In this document: positions 54,838-64,000 of the stretch, in pieces | How the letters are laid out: the number at the start of each line of letters is the position of its first letter | Numbering within the stretch: position 1 is the stretch's first letter | Assembly: GCF_028767025.1 (NCBI RefSeq) | Contig: NZ_JAJQXX010000014.1 | Span: 23,052-87,051, forward strand | From: Blautia sp. XA-2221 | Lineage (GTDB): Bacteria > Bacillota > Clostridia > Lachnospirales > Lachnospiraceae | Reading direction: 5' to 3' | DNA length: 64,000 bases | Translations under genes and position numbers: made by a program | The notes under the pieces: model-generated | Databases searched by the model: none | What the model was told of the DNA's origin: nothing | Seen by the model: only the letters and a program-made list of their open reading frames with translations

Positions 54838-57165
54838 TCAGCCTGTGGTACGTTCCACATCGATCACACTTTCCACCTGACGTATTTTTTCTACAAGAGA
54901 CGCCAGCTCTTCTTTACTGCCGACCTCAAAGCTTACTGCAATAGTTGCTTTATCCTGTTTGCTTGTACGGCAGTTCATATTTTTTACATCAATTTTGCGT
55001 TCTGTAAATATTTTTGAAAGGTCTACCAGAAGCCCTGTGCGGTTATTGGCAAAGACTTTAAGTTCTGCCATATATTTTTCCGATGCTCTGGTATCTGCCT
55101 GCCACTCAGCCTCGATCAGCCTTGTTCTGTCTGTTTCCGACATATTTAGGATATTTACACAGTCTGTACGGTGAATGGTAATCCCACGTCCTCTTGTGAC
55201 AAATCCAACAATCTCATCACCTGGAATCGGACTGCAGCATTTTGAAAAACGGACTGCAACATCATGGATGCCACGGACAACAATGCCGCCTTTGGATTTT
55301 ACCAGATGAAGCTTTTCGTGAGCCTCAGAGGCTGCGTCCAGCACATCCTGATCTGTGATCTTTTTCTCATGTTCCTTTTCATAGGCCTCCATCAGCTTAT
55401 TGAAGACCTGTCCTTCTTTCAGACCTCCATGACCGATAGCAGCCAGAACGGAATCCCAGTCACGGAATCCATACTTGCGCATAACCGCCTCAAGATACTG
55501 GCTCTTGCTGTAATTACCGATCTTATAGCCTTTTGTTCTGGCATACTGAGCCAGCATTTCCTTGCCTTTTAAAATATTATCTTCCTTCAGTTCTTTTTTG
55601 AACCACTGGTTGATCTTATTTTTTGCCTGAGTGCTTTTTACTATTTTCAGCCAGTCACGGCTTGGTCCCTGAGAATTCTGTGATGTGATGATCTCAATCC
55701 TGTCGCCGTTCTGAATCTCATATTCTATGGGTACCAGCTTGCCGTTTACCCGGGCGCCTACCATACGGTTTCCTACTGCGCTGTGCACGCAGTACGCAAA
55801 ATCAATAGGCGTGGAGCCTGCCGGAAGGTTTTTTACATCACCCTGTGGAGTGAAGCAGTAAACACTGTCTGCAAAAAGGTCCAGATCGTTTTTCAGAAGG
55901 CTCATAAATTCCCGGTTGTCTGACATATCTCTCTGCCATTCCAGAATCTGTCTCAGCCAGTTCAGCTTTTCCTCTTCACTTTTTCCTACCGGCACTTTTC
56001 CGTCAGATGACTCTTTGTATTTCCAGTGTGCCGCAATACCATATTCCGCAGTTTTATGCATTTCATAGGTACGGATCTGGATTTCAAAAGGCTGTCCGCT
56101 TGGTCCGATAAGAGTCGTGTGGAGAGACTGATACATATTGGGCTTCGGCATGGCGATGTAATCCTTAAAGCGCCCCGGAATCGGTTTGTACATTTCATGA
56201 ATCACGCCCAGAGCCGCATAACAGTCTTTTACACTGTCCACCAGGATCCTGACTGCAAAAAGGTCATAAATCTGGTCAATGGTCTTGCCCTGATTGACCA
56301 TTTTTTTATAAATACTGAAAAAATGCTTGATGCGTCCGTCTACCTGAGCCTGGATCCCCGCATCATCCATATGCTGTTTTACCTGCTTTACGATTCCGTT
56401 GACAAAATCCTGTCTTTCACTTTTTTTCAGAGAAACCTTGTCTACCAGATCATAGTACACATCCGGCTTCAGATATTTGAGAGAAAGGTCATCCAGCTCT
56501 ACCTTGATCTTGGATATACCAAGACGCATGGCAATGGGAGCATAGATATCCATAGTCTCCCTGGCCTTTTCCTGCTGCTTTTCCGGACGCATATACTGCA
56601 GAGTACGCATATTATGCAGACGGTCCGCAAGCTTGATCAGGATTACTCTGATGTCCTTTGCCATGGCAAGGAACATTTTTCTCAGATTCTCCGCCTGCAG
56701 CTCCACCTTGTCTTTTGAATAATTCAGCTGTCCCAGTTTGGTAACACCGTCCACCAAAAGAGCAACCTCGGAACCAAATTCCTTTTCCACCTCTTCGTAG
56801 GTCATCCAGGTATCTTCTACCGCATCATGAAGAAGTCCTGCAACGATTGTTTCTTTATCCAGTTCCAGATCTGCAAGAATGATCCCCACGCAAAGCGGAT
56901 GAATGATATAGGGCTCCCCGGACTTCCTTTTCTGATCCTTGTGAGCCTCTCTTGCCACCTCATAGGCTTTCTGTATCATGGAAATATCCGTAGACGGATG
57001 GTATTTTCTCACACTGGTGATCAATTCCTGATACAGAACTTCCGGACTTGTAAAATCACTCATGGACTTTACTGCTGCATCCGCCTTTTTCACGGACTCG
57101 ATTTTTGCCTGATCTACAGCGCCCGGCTTTTTTTCCGTTTGTATATTTTTATTTCTTTCTGTCAT
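54838..57165 (-). CDS. relA: bifunctional (p)ppGpp synthetase/hydrolase Rel
   Basis: 775 residues. It contains the HD hydrolase domain (GLLHDAVEDTWM), a synthetase domain with GRIKHFFSIYKKM and the RFKD motif of bifunctional enzymes (PGRFKDYIAMPKPN), a TGS domain (FTPQGDVKNLPAGSTPIDFAY), a Cys-containing zinc-finger-like segment (SKCCSPIPGDEIVGFV) and a C-terminal ACT domain. It makes and degrades the stringent-response alarmone. GGTGGGAG precedes the ATG. It follows apt by 61 nt, the standard apt-rel pairing. Confidence 0.95.
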   Translation of the reverse strand: MTERNKNIQTEKKPGAVDQAKIESVKKADAAVKSMSDFTSPEVLYQELITSVRKYHPSTDISMIQKAYEVAREAHKDQKRKSGEPYIIHPLCVGIILADLELDKETIVAGLLHDAVEDTWMTYEEVEKEFGSEVALLVDGVTKLGQLNYSKDKVELQAENLRKMFLAMAKDIRVILIKLADRLHNMRTLQYMRPEKQQEKARETMDIYAPIAMRLGISKIKVELDDLSLKYLKPDVYYDLVDKVSLKKSERQDFVNGIVKQVKQHMDDAGIQAQVDGRIKHFFSIYKKMVNQGKTIDQIYDLFAVRILVDSVKDCYAALGVIHEMYKPIPGRFKDYIAMPKPNMYQSLHTTLIGPSGQPFEIQIRTYEMHKTAEYGIAAHWKYKESSDGKVPVGKSEEEKLNWLRQILEWQRDMSDNREFMSLLKNDLDLFADSVYCFTPQGDVKNLPAGSTPIDFAYCVHSAVGNRMVGARVNGKLVPIEYEIQNGDRIEIITSQNSQGPSRDWLKIVKSTQAKNKINQWFKKELKEDNILKGKEMLAQYARTKGYKIGNYSKSQYLEAVMRKYGFRDWDSVLAAIGHGGLKEGQVFNKLMEAYEKEHEKKITDQDVLDAASEAHEKLHLVKSKGGIVVRGIHDVAVRFSKCCSPIPGDEIVGFVTRGRGITIHRTDCVNILNMSETDRTRLIEAEWQADTRASEKYMAELKVFANNRTGLLVDLSKIFTERKIDVKNMNCRTSKQDKATIAVSFEVGSKEELASLVEKIRQVESVIDVERTTG

Positions 57166-57226
57166 TCTCTCCCACCTGTCTGATATTCTGCTGCTGTTTT
57201 AGGCAGCGATCACACACCGTCTGTGG

Positions 57227-57751
57227 TTATTTACCTTCATACCGGATCACAGAAGCCACATCATAACCAGCCAGTTTCTCACGGCCTTTCAGTCCGGCCA
57301 GCTCCATAAGAAATACAATTTTGACAACTTCGCCTCCAAGCTCTTCAATAAGATTCACTGCCGCCTCAACTGTACCTCCGGTAGCGATCAGATCGTCAAT
57401 GACTGCAACCTTCTGTCCCGGTTTGATAGAATCTCTGTGCATCTCTATAGTTGCGCTTCCATATTCCAGATCATAGCTTCTGGATACTGTTTCACACGGA
57501 AGCTTACCTTTTTTGCGTACCGGTACAAATGGTTTATGAAGATTATATGCAATCGGAACCCCAAACATAAAGCCTCTTGATTCTGTTCCAACGATCACAT
57601 CCACGTCTGTGTCCTTCAGACATTCCTGCATGGAATCAATTGCCAGTTCCAGTCCGTCCGCATCCTGCAGAATACTTGTTACATCACGAAAAATAATGCC
57701 CGGTTCCGGAAAATCCGGAATACTTCTCACATAATCCTCAATTCTCTTCAT
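57227..57751 (-). CDS. apt: adenine phosphoribosyltransferase
   Basis: 174 residues. The PRPP-binding motif VAVIDDLIATGGT and the N-terminal YVRSIPDFPEPGIIFRDVTS are characteristic. It salvages adenine to AMP with PRPP. It lies between recJ and rel. The 149-nt gap before it (57752-57900) is AT-rich and holds a doubled TATCGCCA (near 57840 and 57862) of unknown meaning; no gene is seen there. Confidence 0.95.
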   Translation of the reverse strand: MKRIEDYVRSIPDFPEPGIIFRDVTSILQDADGLELAIDSMQECLKDTDVDVIVGTESRGFMFGVPIAYNLHKPFVPVRKKGKLPCETVSRSYDLEYGSATIEMHRDSIKPGQKVAVIDDLIATGGTVEAAVNLIEELGGEVVKIVFLMELAGLKGREKLAGYDVASVIRYEGK

Positions 57752-57900
57752 TTACCTGCACCTCCGCCTGTTTTCTATAATATAAGTCTAAATCAGTATA
57801 TCACTTTTTTTTTATGGAATCAATCCAAAACCCGACAAGTATCGCCAAATACCGCTATTATCGCCATTGACTTCCATTCATATGCTGTTTCCTGCCTCTG

Positions 57901-59613
57901 TTAAAAATAATTGCGTATGACTGCCTGAAGATTTTCTCTTCCCTGATATACATTGATCTCAGGATAATAGGTCACCGAAATCGACTCTTTCTGCCGCACA
58001 TACTGTTCAAATTCTTTCGCCGCTCCAAAATATACTGCATCTACAGAATTTCCCTGTCCGTCCACCAGACACATTTTTGCCACATTCTGATTCTTTCCAA
58101 AAATTCTCAGGTTTAAAACACGAAGTCCCTTCTGGGCAAATAATGGTTTTGTATTTCCTTTTCCAAAAGGTTCCAGAACAGAAAGCTGTTCTGTTAAAGT
58201 TCTGGACAGATAAGAAATCGGCATTGGAACGTCAATAACCACCTTTGGCACAAGCTCTTCTTCTGTAAGTGTACACACCTCATTCAGCCTTTTTCGGAAT
58301 GCATCTATATTTTCTTCTGAAAGAGAAAGACCTGCAGCCATAGGATGTCCGCCAAACTGTTCCAGAAGATCGCTGCATTTAACAAGTTCGTCATACATGG
58401 AATAGGCTTCAATGGACCGTCCGCTGCCTTTTGCCCCTTTTTCTGCTTTTGTCAGAACAAAGGAAGGCTTATAATATTTTTCCCTCAGCCTTCCTGCAAT
58501 GATCCCTGCCAGGCTTTCATGACATTCGGGAAGATAAACTACCAGAACACGGTCTGAAGAAAGTCCCTGACTTTCGATAATATGCTCTGCCTCTTCTCTG
58601 CCTTTTTCGGTCATTGCTTTTCTGCTCTGATTCAAAGCAACCAGATCTCCCGCCTCTTTTGCAGCTCTGTCCGCATTCTCTGTACACAAAAGGCTCAAAG
58701 CGCGAGCCGCAGTATCCAGCCTTCCGCTGGCATTGATACAAGGTCCCAGCACAAATCCCACATGATAGGCTGTGATCCGTTCACCGCTCAGCCCGTTCGC
58801 CTCAATGAGAGCGCGAAATCCCTGATTCTTTGTAACGGGAAGCCGTTTCAGTCCTTCCTTTACAATAATACGATTTTCTCCCTGCAGATCCATCACATCT
58901 CCTACAGTTGCAACTGCTGCCGGCTCAGAAAAATCCAGAATTTCTTTTCGATCAATTCCATATGTCTCATAAAGAGCCCAGATCAGTTTCCAGGCAACCA
59001 CGGCGCCACAGATATTTTTGTTGGGATATGGACAGTCCGGCTGTTTGGGATTGATCACTGCATCTGCCTCGGGAATAATCCATTCTCTTCCTTTTTCGGT
59101 ATCACGGTAAGGAATTTCATGATGATCTGTCACAACAACTGTCATTCCCTGTTCTTTTGCCTGTTCAATTTCAGCAGAAGCGGCAATTCCGTTGTCACAG
59201 GTAACAATCGTATCAATCCTGTCCTCTGCCGCCTTTTCAATCAGCTGACTGTGCATTCCGTATCCGTCTTTTATTCTGTCCGGAATATAAGTATCTACCT
59301 TTGCGCCAAGACGCCGGAATCCGGTAAGAAGAATATAAGTAGATGTCACTCCGTCAATATCATAATCCCCTATAATCCTGATCCTGGCCTTCTGGTCGAT
59401 TTTGCTTTTCAGTATTTCCACCGCTTTTTTCATATCTTTTAAAAGCCATGGAGAGGGAAGCTCTTCCAGAGTTCCATACAGATAAGATCGGATATTTTCC
59501 ATACCTTCTACATCTCTGTTTCTGATCAGACGCGCGATCACCGGATCAATGCCAAAGGTCTGTCCAATCTTTTCAAAATCTGCTTTTTTTGCGGTTACTA
59601 CCCATTTTTCCAT
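57901..59613 (-). CDS. recJ: single-stranded-DNA-specific exonuclease RecJ
   Basis: 570 residues from the ATG at 59613, which has AGGAG before it; a longer Lys/Arg-rich frame to 59721 is not supported. DHH-family motifs are visible: RIIGDYDIDGVTS, VVTDHHEIPY and PCINASGRLDTA, followed by the DHHA1 region GSGRSIEAYSMYDEL and EQFGGHPMAAGLS. It degrades single-stranded DNA 5' to 3' in recombination and repair. It follows secDF after a hairpin and precedes apt. Confidence 0.94.
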   Translation of the reverse strand: MEKWVVTAKKADFEKIGQTFGIDPVIARLIRNRDVEGMENIRSYLYGTLEELPSPWLLKDMKKAVEILKSKIDQKARIRIIGDYDIDGVTSTYILLTGFRRLGAKVDTYIPDRIKDGYGMHSQLIEKAAEDRIDTIVTCDNGIAASAEIEQAKEQGMTVVVTDHHEIPYRDTEKGREWIIPEADAVINPKQPDCPYPNKNICGAVVAWKLIWALYETYGIDRKEILDFSEPAAVATVGDVMDLQGENRIIVKEGLKRLPVTKNQGFRALIEANGLSGERITAYHVGFVLGPCINASGRLDTAARALSLLCTENADRAAKEAGDLVALNQSRKAMTEKGREEAEHIIESQGLSSDRVLVVYLPECHESLAGIIAGRLREKYYKPSFVLTKAEKGAKGSGRSIEAYSMYDELVKCSDLLEQFGGHPMAAGLSLSEENIDAFRKRLNEVCTLTEEELVPKVVIDVPMPISYLSRTLTEQLSVLEPFGKGNTKPLFAQKGLRVLNLRIFGKNQNVAKMCLVDGQGNSVDAVYFGAAKEFEQYVRQKESISVTYYPEINVYQGRENLQAVIRNYF

Positions 59614-59635
59614 TTTTTTCTCCTGTAAAAACACA

Positions 59636-59661
59636 TCCCGGGACAGCTTACTGCCCCGGGA
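59636..59661 (-). terminator. GC-rich hairpin between secDF and recJ
   Basis: TCCCGGG-ACAG pairs with CTG-C-CCCGGGA. On the minus strand it is followed by TGTGTTTTTAC. It may weaken read-through from secDF into recJ. Confidence 0.5.
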
Positions 59662-59671
59662 CAATCCTGTT

Positions 59672-62068
59672 TTATTCTGTTTTATTTTCTTCTGCTTTCT
59701 TTTCCGCTTCCTGAGCCGCAAGACGTTCTGCTACTCTTTTACGGTTTTTCTTTTTGGGCTGTTTCTGACCATTTGCTGAATTCTGTACAGATGTCTGAGC
59801 TGCGCTTTTATTTTCCACAGCCGGATTCTTTGAAGCAATAGCCTGAACTTTATTTTTTCCAAAACCACGTTTCATCACAAGCCACAGAGAACCTGTGATA
59901 CAAACAGAAGAATAAGCTCCGCAGATAATACCTGCCATCAGAGGCAGTGCAAATTCTCGAATAGAGGATACTCCCATAATATAAAGCACTGCTACCATGA
60001 CAAATGTTGTCAGAGAGGTATAGATACTTCTGGTAAGTGTCTGAGTAATACTTTCATTAACAATGTCGGCAAGATCTGCACGGCTTCCCATTTTCTTGAG
60101 GTTTTCACGGATACGGTCAAAAATAACAATTGTTGCATTGATACTGTAACCCACAATTGTCAGCATACATGCAATAAAAGTATTTCCAACAGAGATGCGC
60201 GCAAGGGCATAAAATGCAAATACAACAAGAACGTCATGCACAAGAGCCAGTACCGCGCTGCTTGCAAAACGGATATCCTTAAAGCGGATCCAGATATATG
60301 CCAGCATACACAGGGTTGCAACAATAACTGCCACAAAGGCATCCTGTCGCATTTCAGAACTTACTGTAGATGAAATACTTTCTGTGGAGATCAGTGTCTG
60401 GTCTACATCAAAATTATCAACCATTGCCTGATTGAGTTTTTCTCTCTCCGGCTGAGACAGCGCGCGTGTCTTAATGATCACCTGATTGGTTCCCACAACC
60501 TTGGTAGGCTGTACATTTTTATCTCCGGTTACCTTTTCTACAACAGGCGTTACCTCTGAGTCGATCTGTTTAATATCCATGTCCTCATTAAAGGTAACGG
60601 TCGTTGCAGTTCCGCCGGAAAATTCCAGACTGTAGTTCAGAATACTTCCATCTGTTTTCTGATGGATCATCATGGACACAGGTCCCACAAGAATCAGGAT
60701 CAGAGAAATAATAAAGAAAATATTTTTCTTTCCAACAAAATTAATACATTTTCTCTTCTTTGCTCTTCCGTAGAATTTTTCATCCTGAATACCTACCGCA
60801 TACAGAGCATTTACAATCAGTCTGGATACAACCAGGGCTGTAAACATAGATACTACAATACCCAACGCCAGTGTGTAGGCAAAGCCCTTTACTGTTCCGG
60901 AGCCCAGACACATCAGTACCAGAGCTGCAAGCAGGGTTGTAACATTACCGTCAATAATCGCAGAAAATGCTTTGCTGAATCCGGATCTGATCGCTGTTCT
61001 TACAGAAGAACCTGTTGCAATTTCCTCCCGGATACGTGCATAGATAATAACATTGGCATCCACCGCCATACCAATACCCAGAATAATACCGGCAATACCG
61101 GGCAGTGTCAGCGTGATATCAAAAGCATTCAGAGTGATAAGCTCAATTGCAGTATAAAGGATCAGAGCGATTGCTGCCACCAGTCCGGGGATTCTGTACG
61201 CAAAGATCATAAACAGGATCACGATCACAAGACCGATTGCTCCTGCAACCACACTTGTTGTAATCGCCTCTTCACCCAACTGTGCTGCAACTACACTGGA
61301 ACGCAGTTCTTCAAGCTCCAGGCTGAGGGAACCGATACGGATATAGGATGCAAGATCCTGGGCTTCCTCTACCCCTTCCATTCCATTGATCTCTGCCTGT
61401 CCGCCTGTAATCGCTTCCTGTACGGTAGGTGCGCTTAAAACAGCGTTGTCATAAACAATCGCAATCTGTTTTCCTACATTTGCCTCTGTTGCCTCAGCAA
61501 ATTTCTTTTTTCCTTCTTTTGTCAGTGTCAGACTTACCGAATATTCTCTTGCGCCTTTTTCATTCTGGTAAGTACCGCCTTCTGCATTTGCAACATCTGT
61601 ACCTTCCAGTACCACAGATCCGGATTCTCTGATCTCATCAAGACTTCTTGTAAGTTCATAATTTTTTTCACCGAAAACAAAGTTCTGATTTCCGTCCTTG
61701 TCTGTCTGCTCGATAAAGCACAGAGAACCTGGCTTTCCAAGATCGTTAAGAATCTTGTCCGCATCGGTTACGCCGGGAATCTCTACCGTAATACGGTTAT
61801 CGCCTTCCTGATATGCCTGCGCCTCAGTGCTGTACTGTTCCACACGTTTCTGCATTTTATAAACAGTATCTGACATATCTTCCTTGCTTGGGTTTTTGTC
61901 CTTTGCCTCGTAAGTAATACTTACACCTCCTGACAGATCAAGACCGGTATTAATATTTTTTGCCGCTCCGGTTCCTGTCGGACCCAGACCGACAGCTGCG
62001 GTATAACACAGAAAAACCGTAATGATCGCAGTCAGGACCAGTACAATGACTCCTCTTTTTTTCTTCAT
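59672..62068 (-). CDS. secDF: protein translocase SecD-SecF fusion
   Basis: 798 residues with about twelve membrane helices. The SecD half has GLDLSGGVSITYEA and the P1 extracellular domain, then LPGIAGIILGIGMAVDANVIIYARI. The SecF half has YSLEFSGGTATTVTF and ISVGNTFIACMLTIVGYSINATIVIFDRI. Fused SecDF uses the ion gradient to help pull proteins through SecYEG. The C-terminal ~60 residues are Lys/Asn/Ala-rich. scfB lies upstream on the same strand with a 208-nt gap. Confidence 0.95.
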   Translation of the reverse strand: MKKKRGVIVLVLTAIITVFLCYTAAVGLGPTGTGAAKNINTGLDLSGGVSITYEAKDKNPSKEDMSDTVYKMQKRVEQYSTEAQAYQEGDNRITVEIPGVTDADKILNDLGKPGSLCFIEQTDKDGNQNFVFGEKNYELTRSLDEIRESGSVVLEGTDVANAEGGTYQNEKGAREYSVSLTLTKEGKKKFAEATEANVGKQIAIVYDNAVLSAPTVQEAITGGQAEINGMEGVEEAQDLASYIRIGSLSLELEELRSSVVAAQLGEEAITTSVVAGAIGLVIVILFMIFAYRIPGLVAAIALILYTAIELITLNAFDITLTLPGIAGIILGIGMAVDANVIIYARIREEIATGSSVRTAIRSGFSKAFSAIIDGNVTTLLAALVLMCLGSGTVKGFAYTLALGIVVSMFTALVVSRLIVNALYAVGIQDEKFYGRAKKRKCINFVGKKNIFFIISLILILVGPVSMMIHQKTDGSILNYSLEFSGGTATTVTFNEDMDIKQIDSEVTPVVEKVTGDKNVQPTKVVGTNQVIIKTRALSQPEREKLNQAMVDNFDVDQTLISTESISSTVSSEMRQDAFVAVIVATLCMLAYIWIRFKDIRFASSAVLALVHDVLVVFAFYALARISVGNTFIACMLTIVGYSINATIVIFDRIRENLKKMGSRADLADIVNESITQTLTRSIYTSLTTFVMVAVLYIMGVSSIREFALPLMAGIICGAYSSVCITGSLWLVMKRGFGKNKVQAIASKNPAVENKSAAQTSVQNSANGQKQPKKKNRKRVAERLAAQEAEKKAEENKTE

Positions 62069-62276
62069 TGTTCTTCCCTTCTTACTACAATAATTTATGG
62101 GTAATATCCCTTACAGGCAGTAAGGAATTATCCATCTCGTTACCTGAGCTGTAAATGACAGAGAAACAGGTTTATCATCTTCCTTCAACTTCACATTCAT
62201 ATAAAAGACTGATAACCGGTTTCTCCTTCAAGCCCTTCCGTCATCCAGTGACTGTCGGGCGGATTTTCATAAATAT
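62069..62276. other. scfB-secDF intergenic gap
   Basis: Checked on both strands for a short Cys-rich peptide gene (six Cys codons in about 45); none is present. No clear terminator or promoter was placed. Confidence 0.5.
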
Positions 62277-63641
62277 TTATTCTGCAAGCGCAGCTTTGAT
62301 CATGATCGCGCACTCCACACGCTTCCTCTGAAGCTCGCATCCGATCTCATAGCTGCCTTTTACATCTTTCTGGAAGTGATATGCGTTAGCCGCACAGCCT
62401 CCGCTGCAGTAAAATCTGGCAAAGCAGTCTTTACAGTCATCCTTTGTATAAACATTACATCCCTTAAATTCTTCACGGATCTGTGGTCTGGTAATTCCCT
62501 CATCTACATTTCCCATCAGGAATTCTTCCTCTCCCACAAACTGATGACAGGGATAAAAATCTCCCCATGGGGTTACTGCCAGATATTCCGTTCCTGAACC
62601 GCAGCCGGAAAGACGTTTATATACGCAGGGACCTCCTGTAAGATCGATCATAAAGTGGAAGAAATTAAATCCTTTTCCTTCTTTTTCTCTTTTGATCATT
62701 TCTTTTGCAAGAGCGTCGTATTCCTCCAGTATCTGAGGAATGTCTTCTTTGCGGATAGCATATTCCTCCTCGTCCGGAGCCACTACCGGCTCAACAGAAA
62801 TCTGTTTGAACCCAAGGTCTGCAAGATGAAGAACATCCTTTGAAAAATCAAGATTATGATGCGTAAAAGTTCCTCGAACATAATAGTTGTCCTGATTTCT
62901 GGATTCCGCAAATTTCTGGAATTTCGGCATGATCAGATCATAGCTTCCGGCGCCTTTGCGGAATGGTCTCATATAGTCGTGTACCTCTTTACGACCATCC
63001 ACACTGAGAACAACATTGGACATCTCACGATTACAGAATTCCATTACCTCGTCGTCCAGAAGAACACCGTTGGTGGTAAGAGTAAAGCGGAACTTTTTAT
63101 TATGAAGCTTTTCCTGCTCTCTTCCGTATCTGACCAGATCTTTTACCACCTGCCAGTTCATCAGCGGCTCGCCGCCAAAAAAATCCACCTCCAGATTTCT
63201 TCTGGATCCGGAATTGGCGATCAGAAAATCCAAAGCCTTTTTTCCAACCTCAAAGGACATCAGCGCTCTTCTTCCATGATATTCTCCCTCCTCCGCAAAG
63301 CAGTAACGGCAGGCAAGATTGCAGTCATGAGCAATATGCAGACAAAGCGCTTTTACAACCGGACGGCTGTTTTTTGAAAACTCGTCAATTGCACTTTCAT
63401 AAATATCTCTGGTAAAAAGCATCCCCTCTTCTTTCAGCTTTTCACATTCTGAAACAGAAGTTCTGATCTCTTCCGGGCTGAACTTATCTTTCAGCCTTTC
63501 CACTGTCTCGTCTGTTGAAAGACCTTCCTCCATGCATGGCAGAACCTCATAGGTTACAAGATCTACCAAGTGAATACATCCGCTGTTAATGTCAAGAACA
63601 ATATTATATCCATTGCTCTGATATCTGTGAATCAGACTCAT
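62277..63641 (-). CDS. scfB: SCIFF-type radical SAM thioether maturase
   Basis: 454 residues. The radical-SAM cysteines are in AHDCNLACRYCFAEEG (CxxxCxxC), preceded by an N-terminal peptide-recognition (RRE-like) region of about 90 residues. The SPASM region has C-rich motifs: GGPCVYKRLSGCGSGTEYLA, GDFYPCHQF and CKDCFARFYCSGGCAANAY. This matches maturases of the six-Cys-in-45 (SCIFF) peptide, which form Cys-to-alpha-carbon thioether bonds. AGGAAAGGA precedes the ATG. The precursor gene usually lies directly upstream, but none is seen here up to the window end. The linkage to secDF and recJ is the common one. Confidence 0.9.
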   Translation of the reverse strand: MSLIHRYQSNGYNIVLDINSGCIHLVDLVTYEVLPCMEEGLSTDETVERLKDKFSPEEIRTSVSECEKLKEEGMLFTRDIYESAIDEFSKNSRPVVKALCLHIAHDCNLACRYCFAEEGEYHGRRALMSFEVGKKALDFLIANSGSRRNLEVDFFGGEPLMNWQVVKDLVRYGREQEKLHNKKFRFTLTTNGVLLDDEVMEFCNREMSNVVLSVDGRKEVHDYMRPFRKGAGSYDLIMPKFQKFAESRNQDNYYVRGTFTHHNLDFSKDVLHLADLGFKQISVEPVVAPDEEEYAIRKEDIPQILEEYDALAKEMIKREKEGKGFNFFHFMIDLTGGPCVYKRLSGCGSGTEYLAVTPWGDFYPCHQFVGEEEFLMGNVDEGITRPQIREEFKGCNVYTKDDCKDCFARFYCSGGCAANAYHFQKDVKGSYEIGCELQRKRVECAIMIKAALAE

Positions 63642-63926
63642 TTTTTTGAAATCCTTTCCTGTAAATTATACCTGAAAAGTTCAGGACAGATTTCATCTGC
63701 CCTGAACCCGTTTTAGAAGCCAGGTAAACTTTTTTCTATTCCCCTGGTTTCTCATATACTCAGGGGGCTGTTCGGCCTTCCAGACCTGCATTTTTATTTC
63801 AGCCAGATCTAGTGACTCTCTATATTTTTATCTGTTTGACTATAAATGCGTAAATACAGAATTCTGCACAAGAGAATCTGCTATTTTATTTACTCTTTTA
63901 CAGTTCATAAGATAATTTCCTGCTAA
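63642..63926. other. scfB upstream region, no precursor gene seen
   Basis: Part of a 359-nt stretch from the scfB start to the window end. Both strands lack a cluster of Cys codons, so the expected SCIFF precursor is absent. The leader holds one strong hairpin, listed next. A convincing promoter was not identified. Confidence 0.5.
63680..63706 (-). terminator. hairpin in the scfB leader
   Basis: TTCAGGACAGAT (63680-63691) pairs with ATCTGCCCTGAA (63695-63706), 11 of 12 positions, with a 3-nt loop, about 40 nt upstream of scfB. It could be the terminator/attenuator that normally sits between precursor and maturase genes, left in place after precursor loss or displacement. Confidence 0.5.
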
Positions 63927-64000
63927 ATCACGACCACCGGCTTAGCCGGTGGTTTGCTTTGACCCTATAAGGGTCTGTTACCGGCACTGGAGTCTAAAGA
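63927..64000. mobile_element. possible end of an IS200/IS605-type element
   Basis: Two adjacent hairpins: ACCACCGGC-TTA-GCCGGTGGT (63933-63953, perfect 9-bp stem) and GACCC-TATAA-GGGTC (63961-63975). The sequence is more GC-rich than its surroundings. Subterminal perfect hairpins are typical of IS200/IS605 ends. The transposase, if any, would lie outside the window, so the call is tentative. Confidence 0.4.

Noticed and set aside
57830..57870. Repeated TATCGCCA in the recJ-apt gap as a CRISPR or iteron remnant
   Set aside because: Only two copies with no regular spacing; no cas genes or origin features. No CRISPR array was found anywhere in the window.
62069..62276. SCIFF precursor gene downstream of scfB
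   Set aside because: Both strands were read for clustered Cys codons; there is no frame with six Cys in about 45 residues.

Overview
The window reads as a chromosomal segment of an anaerobic, low-to-moderate-GC Firmicute, most likely a gut Lachnospiraceae (Blautia/Ruminococcus-like). This is an inference from gene content: a SCIFF-type radical-SAM maturase beside secDF, a HemZ-type coproporphyrinogen enzyme, a tandem acyl-CoA-dehydratase activase, DUF134, and a secDF-recJ-apt-rel-hemZ-hisS-aspS block. No species can be named from sequence alone.

Layout. 1-6.0 kb (minus strand): a potABCD polyamine importer followed by an Enzyme I-like ptsP and the N-terminal part of a DUF362 protein. 6.0-7.4 kb: an M20-family amidohydrolase. 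7.7 kb: tRNA-Thr(CGT). 7.8-11.3 kb: a glgB homologue with altered catalytic residues, divergent from a fructokinase. 11.5-18.4 kb (minus): leuB-ilvD-ilvB-serC-serA, for branched-chain amino acid and serine synthesis. 18.6-20.2 kb: tgt and yajC. 20.6-24.8 kb: a 1409-residue tandem activase. 25-28 kb: DUF134 gene plus a four-module flavin/rhodanese/Fe-S oxidoreductase. 28.4-32.7 kb: ridA-nhaC-patB operon with a divergent YheO-type regulator, probably a beta-elimination pathway with imine detoxification.

32.7-48.9 kb is the accessory-looking part. One operon joins two sugar-type ABC importer permeases to an HlyD-type adaptor and a MacB-like membrane protein. It sits beside a solute-binding lipoprotein fused to a probable beta-propeller, and a response regulator and histidine kinase flank that lipoprotein gene. 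A second operon encodes a MacB-type exporter with two different adaptors, and a duplicated-domain lipoprotein gene diverges from it. This stretch is the best candidate for an undescribed system: import-type permeases wired to export-type adaptors, with a dedicated sensor pair.

49-63.6 kb is a long minus-strand housekeeping run in transcription order scfB, secDF, recJ, apt, rel, metallo-beta-lactamase-fold hydrolase, hemZ, HD phosphohydrolase, hisS, aspS. The SCIFF maturase (scfB) has no visible Cys-rich precursor gene next to it. A two-hairpin end resembling an IS200/IS605-type element lies upstream at the window edge. Many starts were placed by ribosome binding site, and several promoters with 17-nt spacing and intrinsic terminators are visible. 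Assignments rest on motif recognition only; no database search was run.
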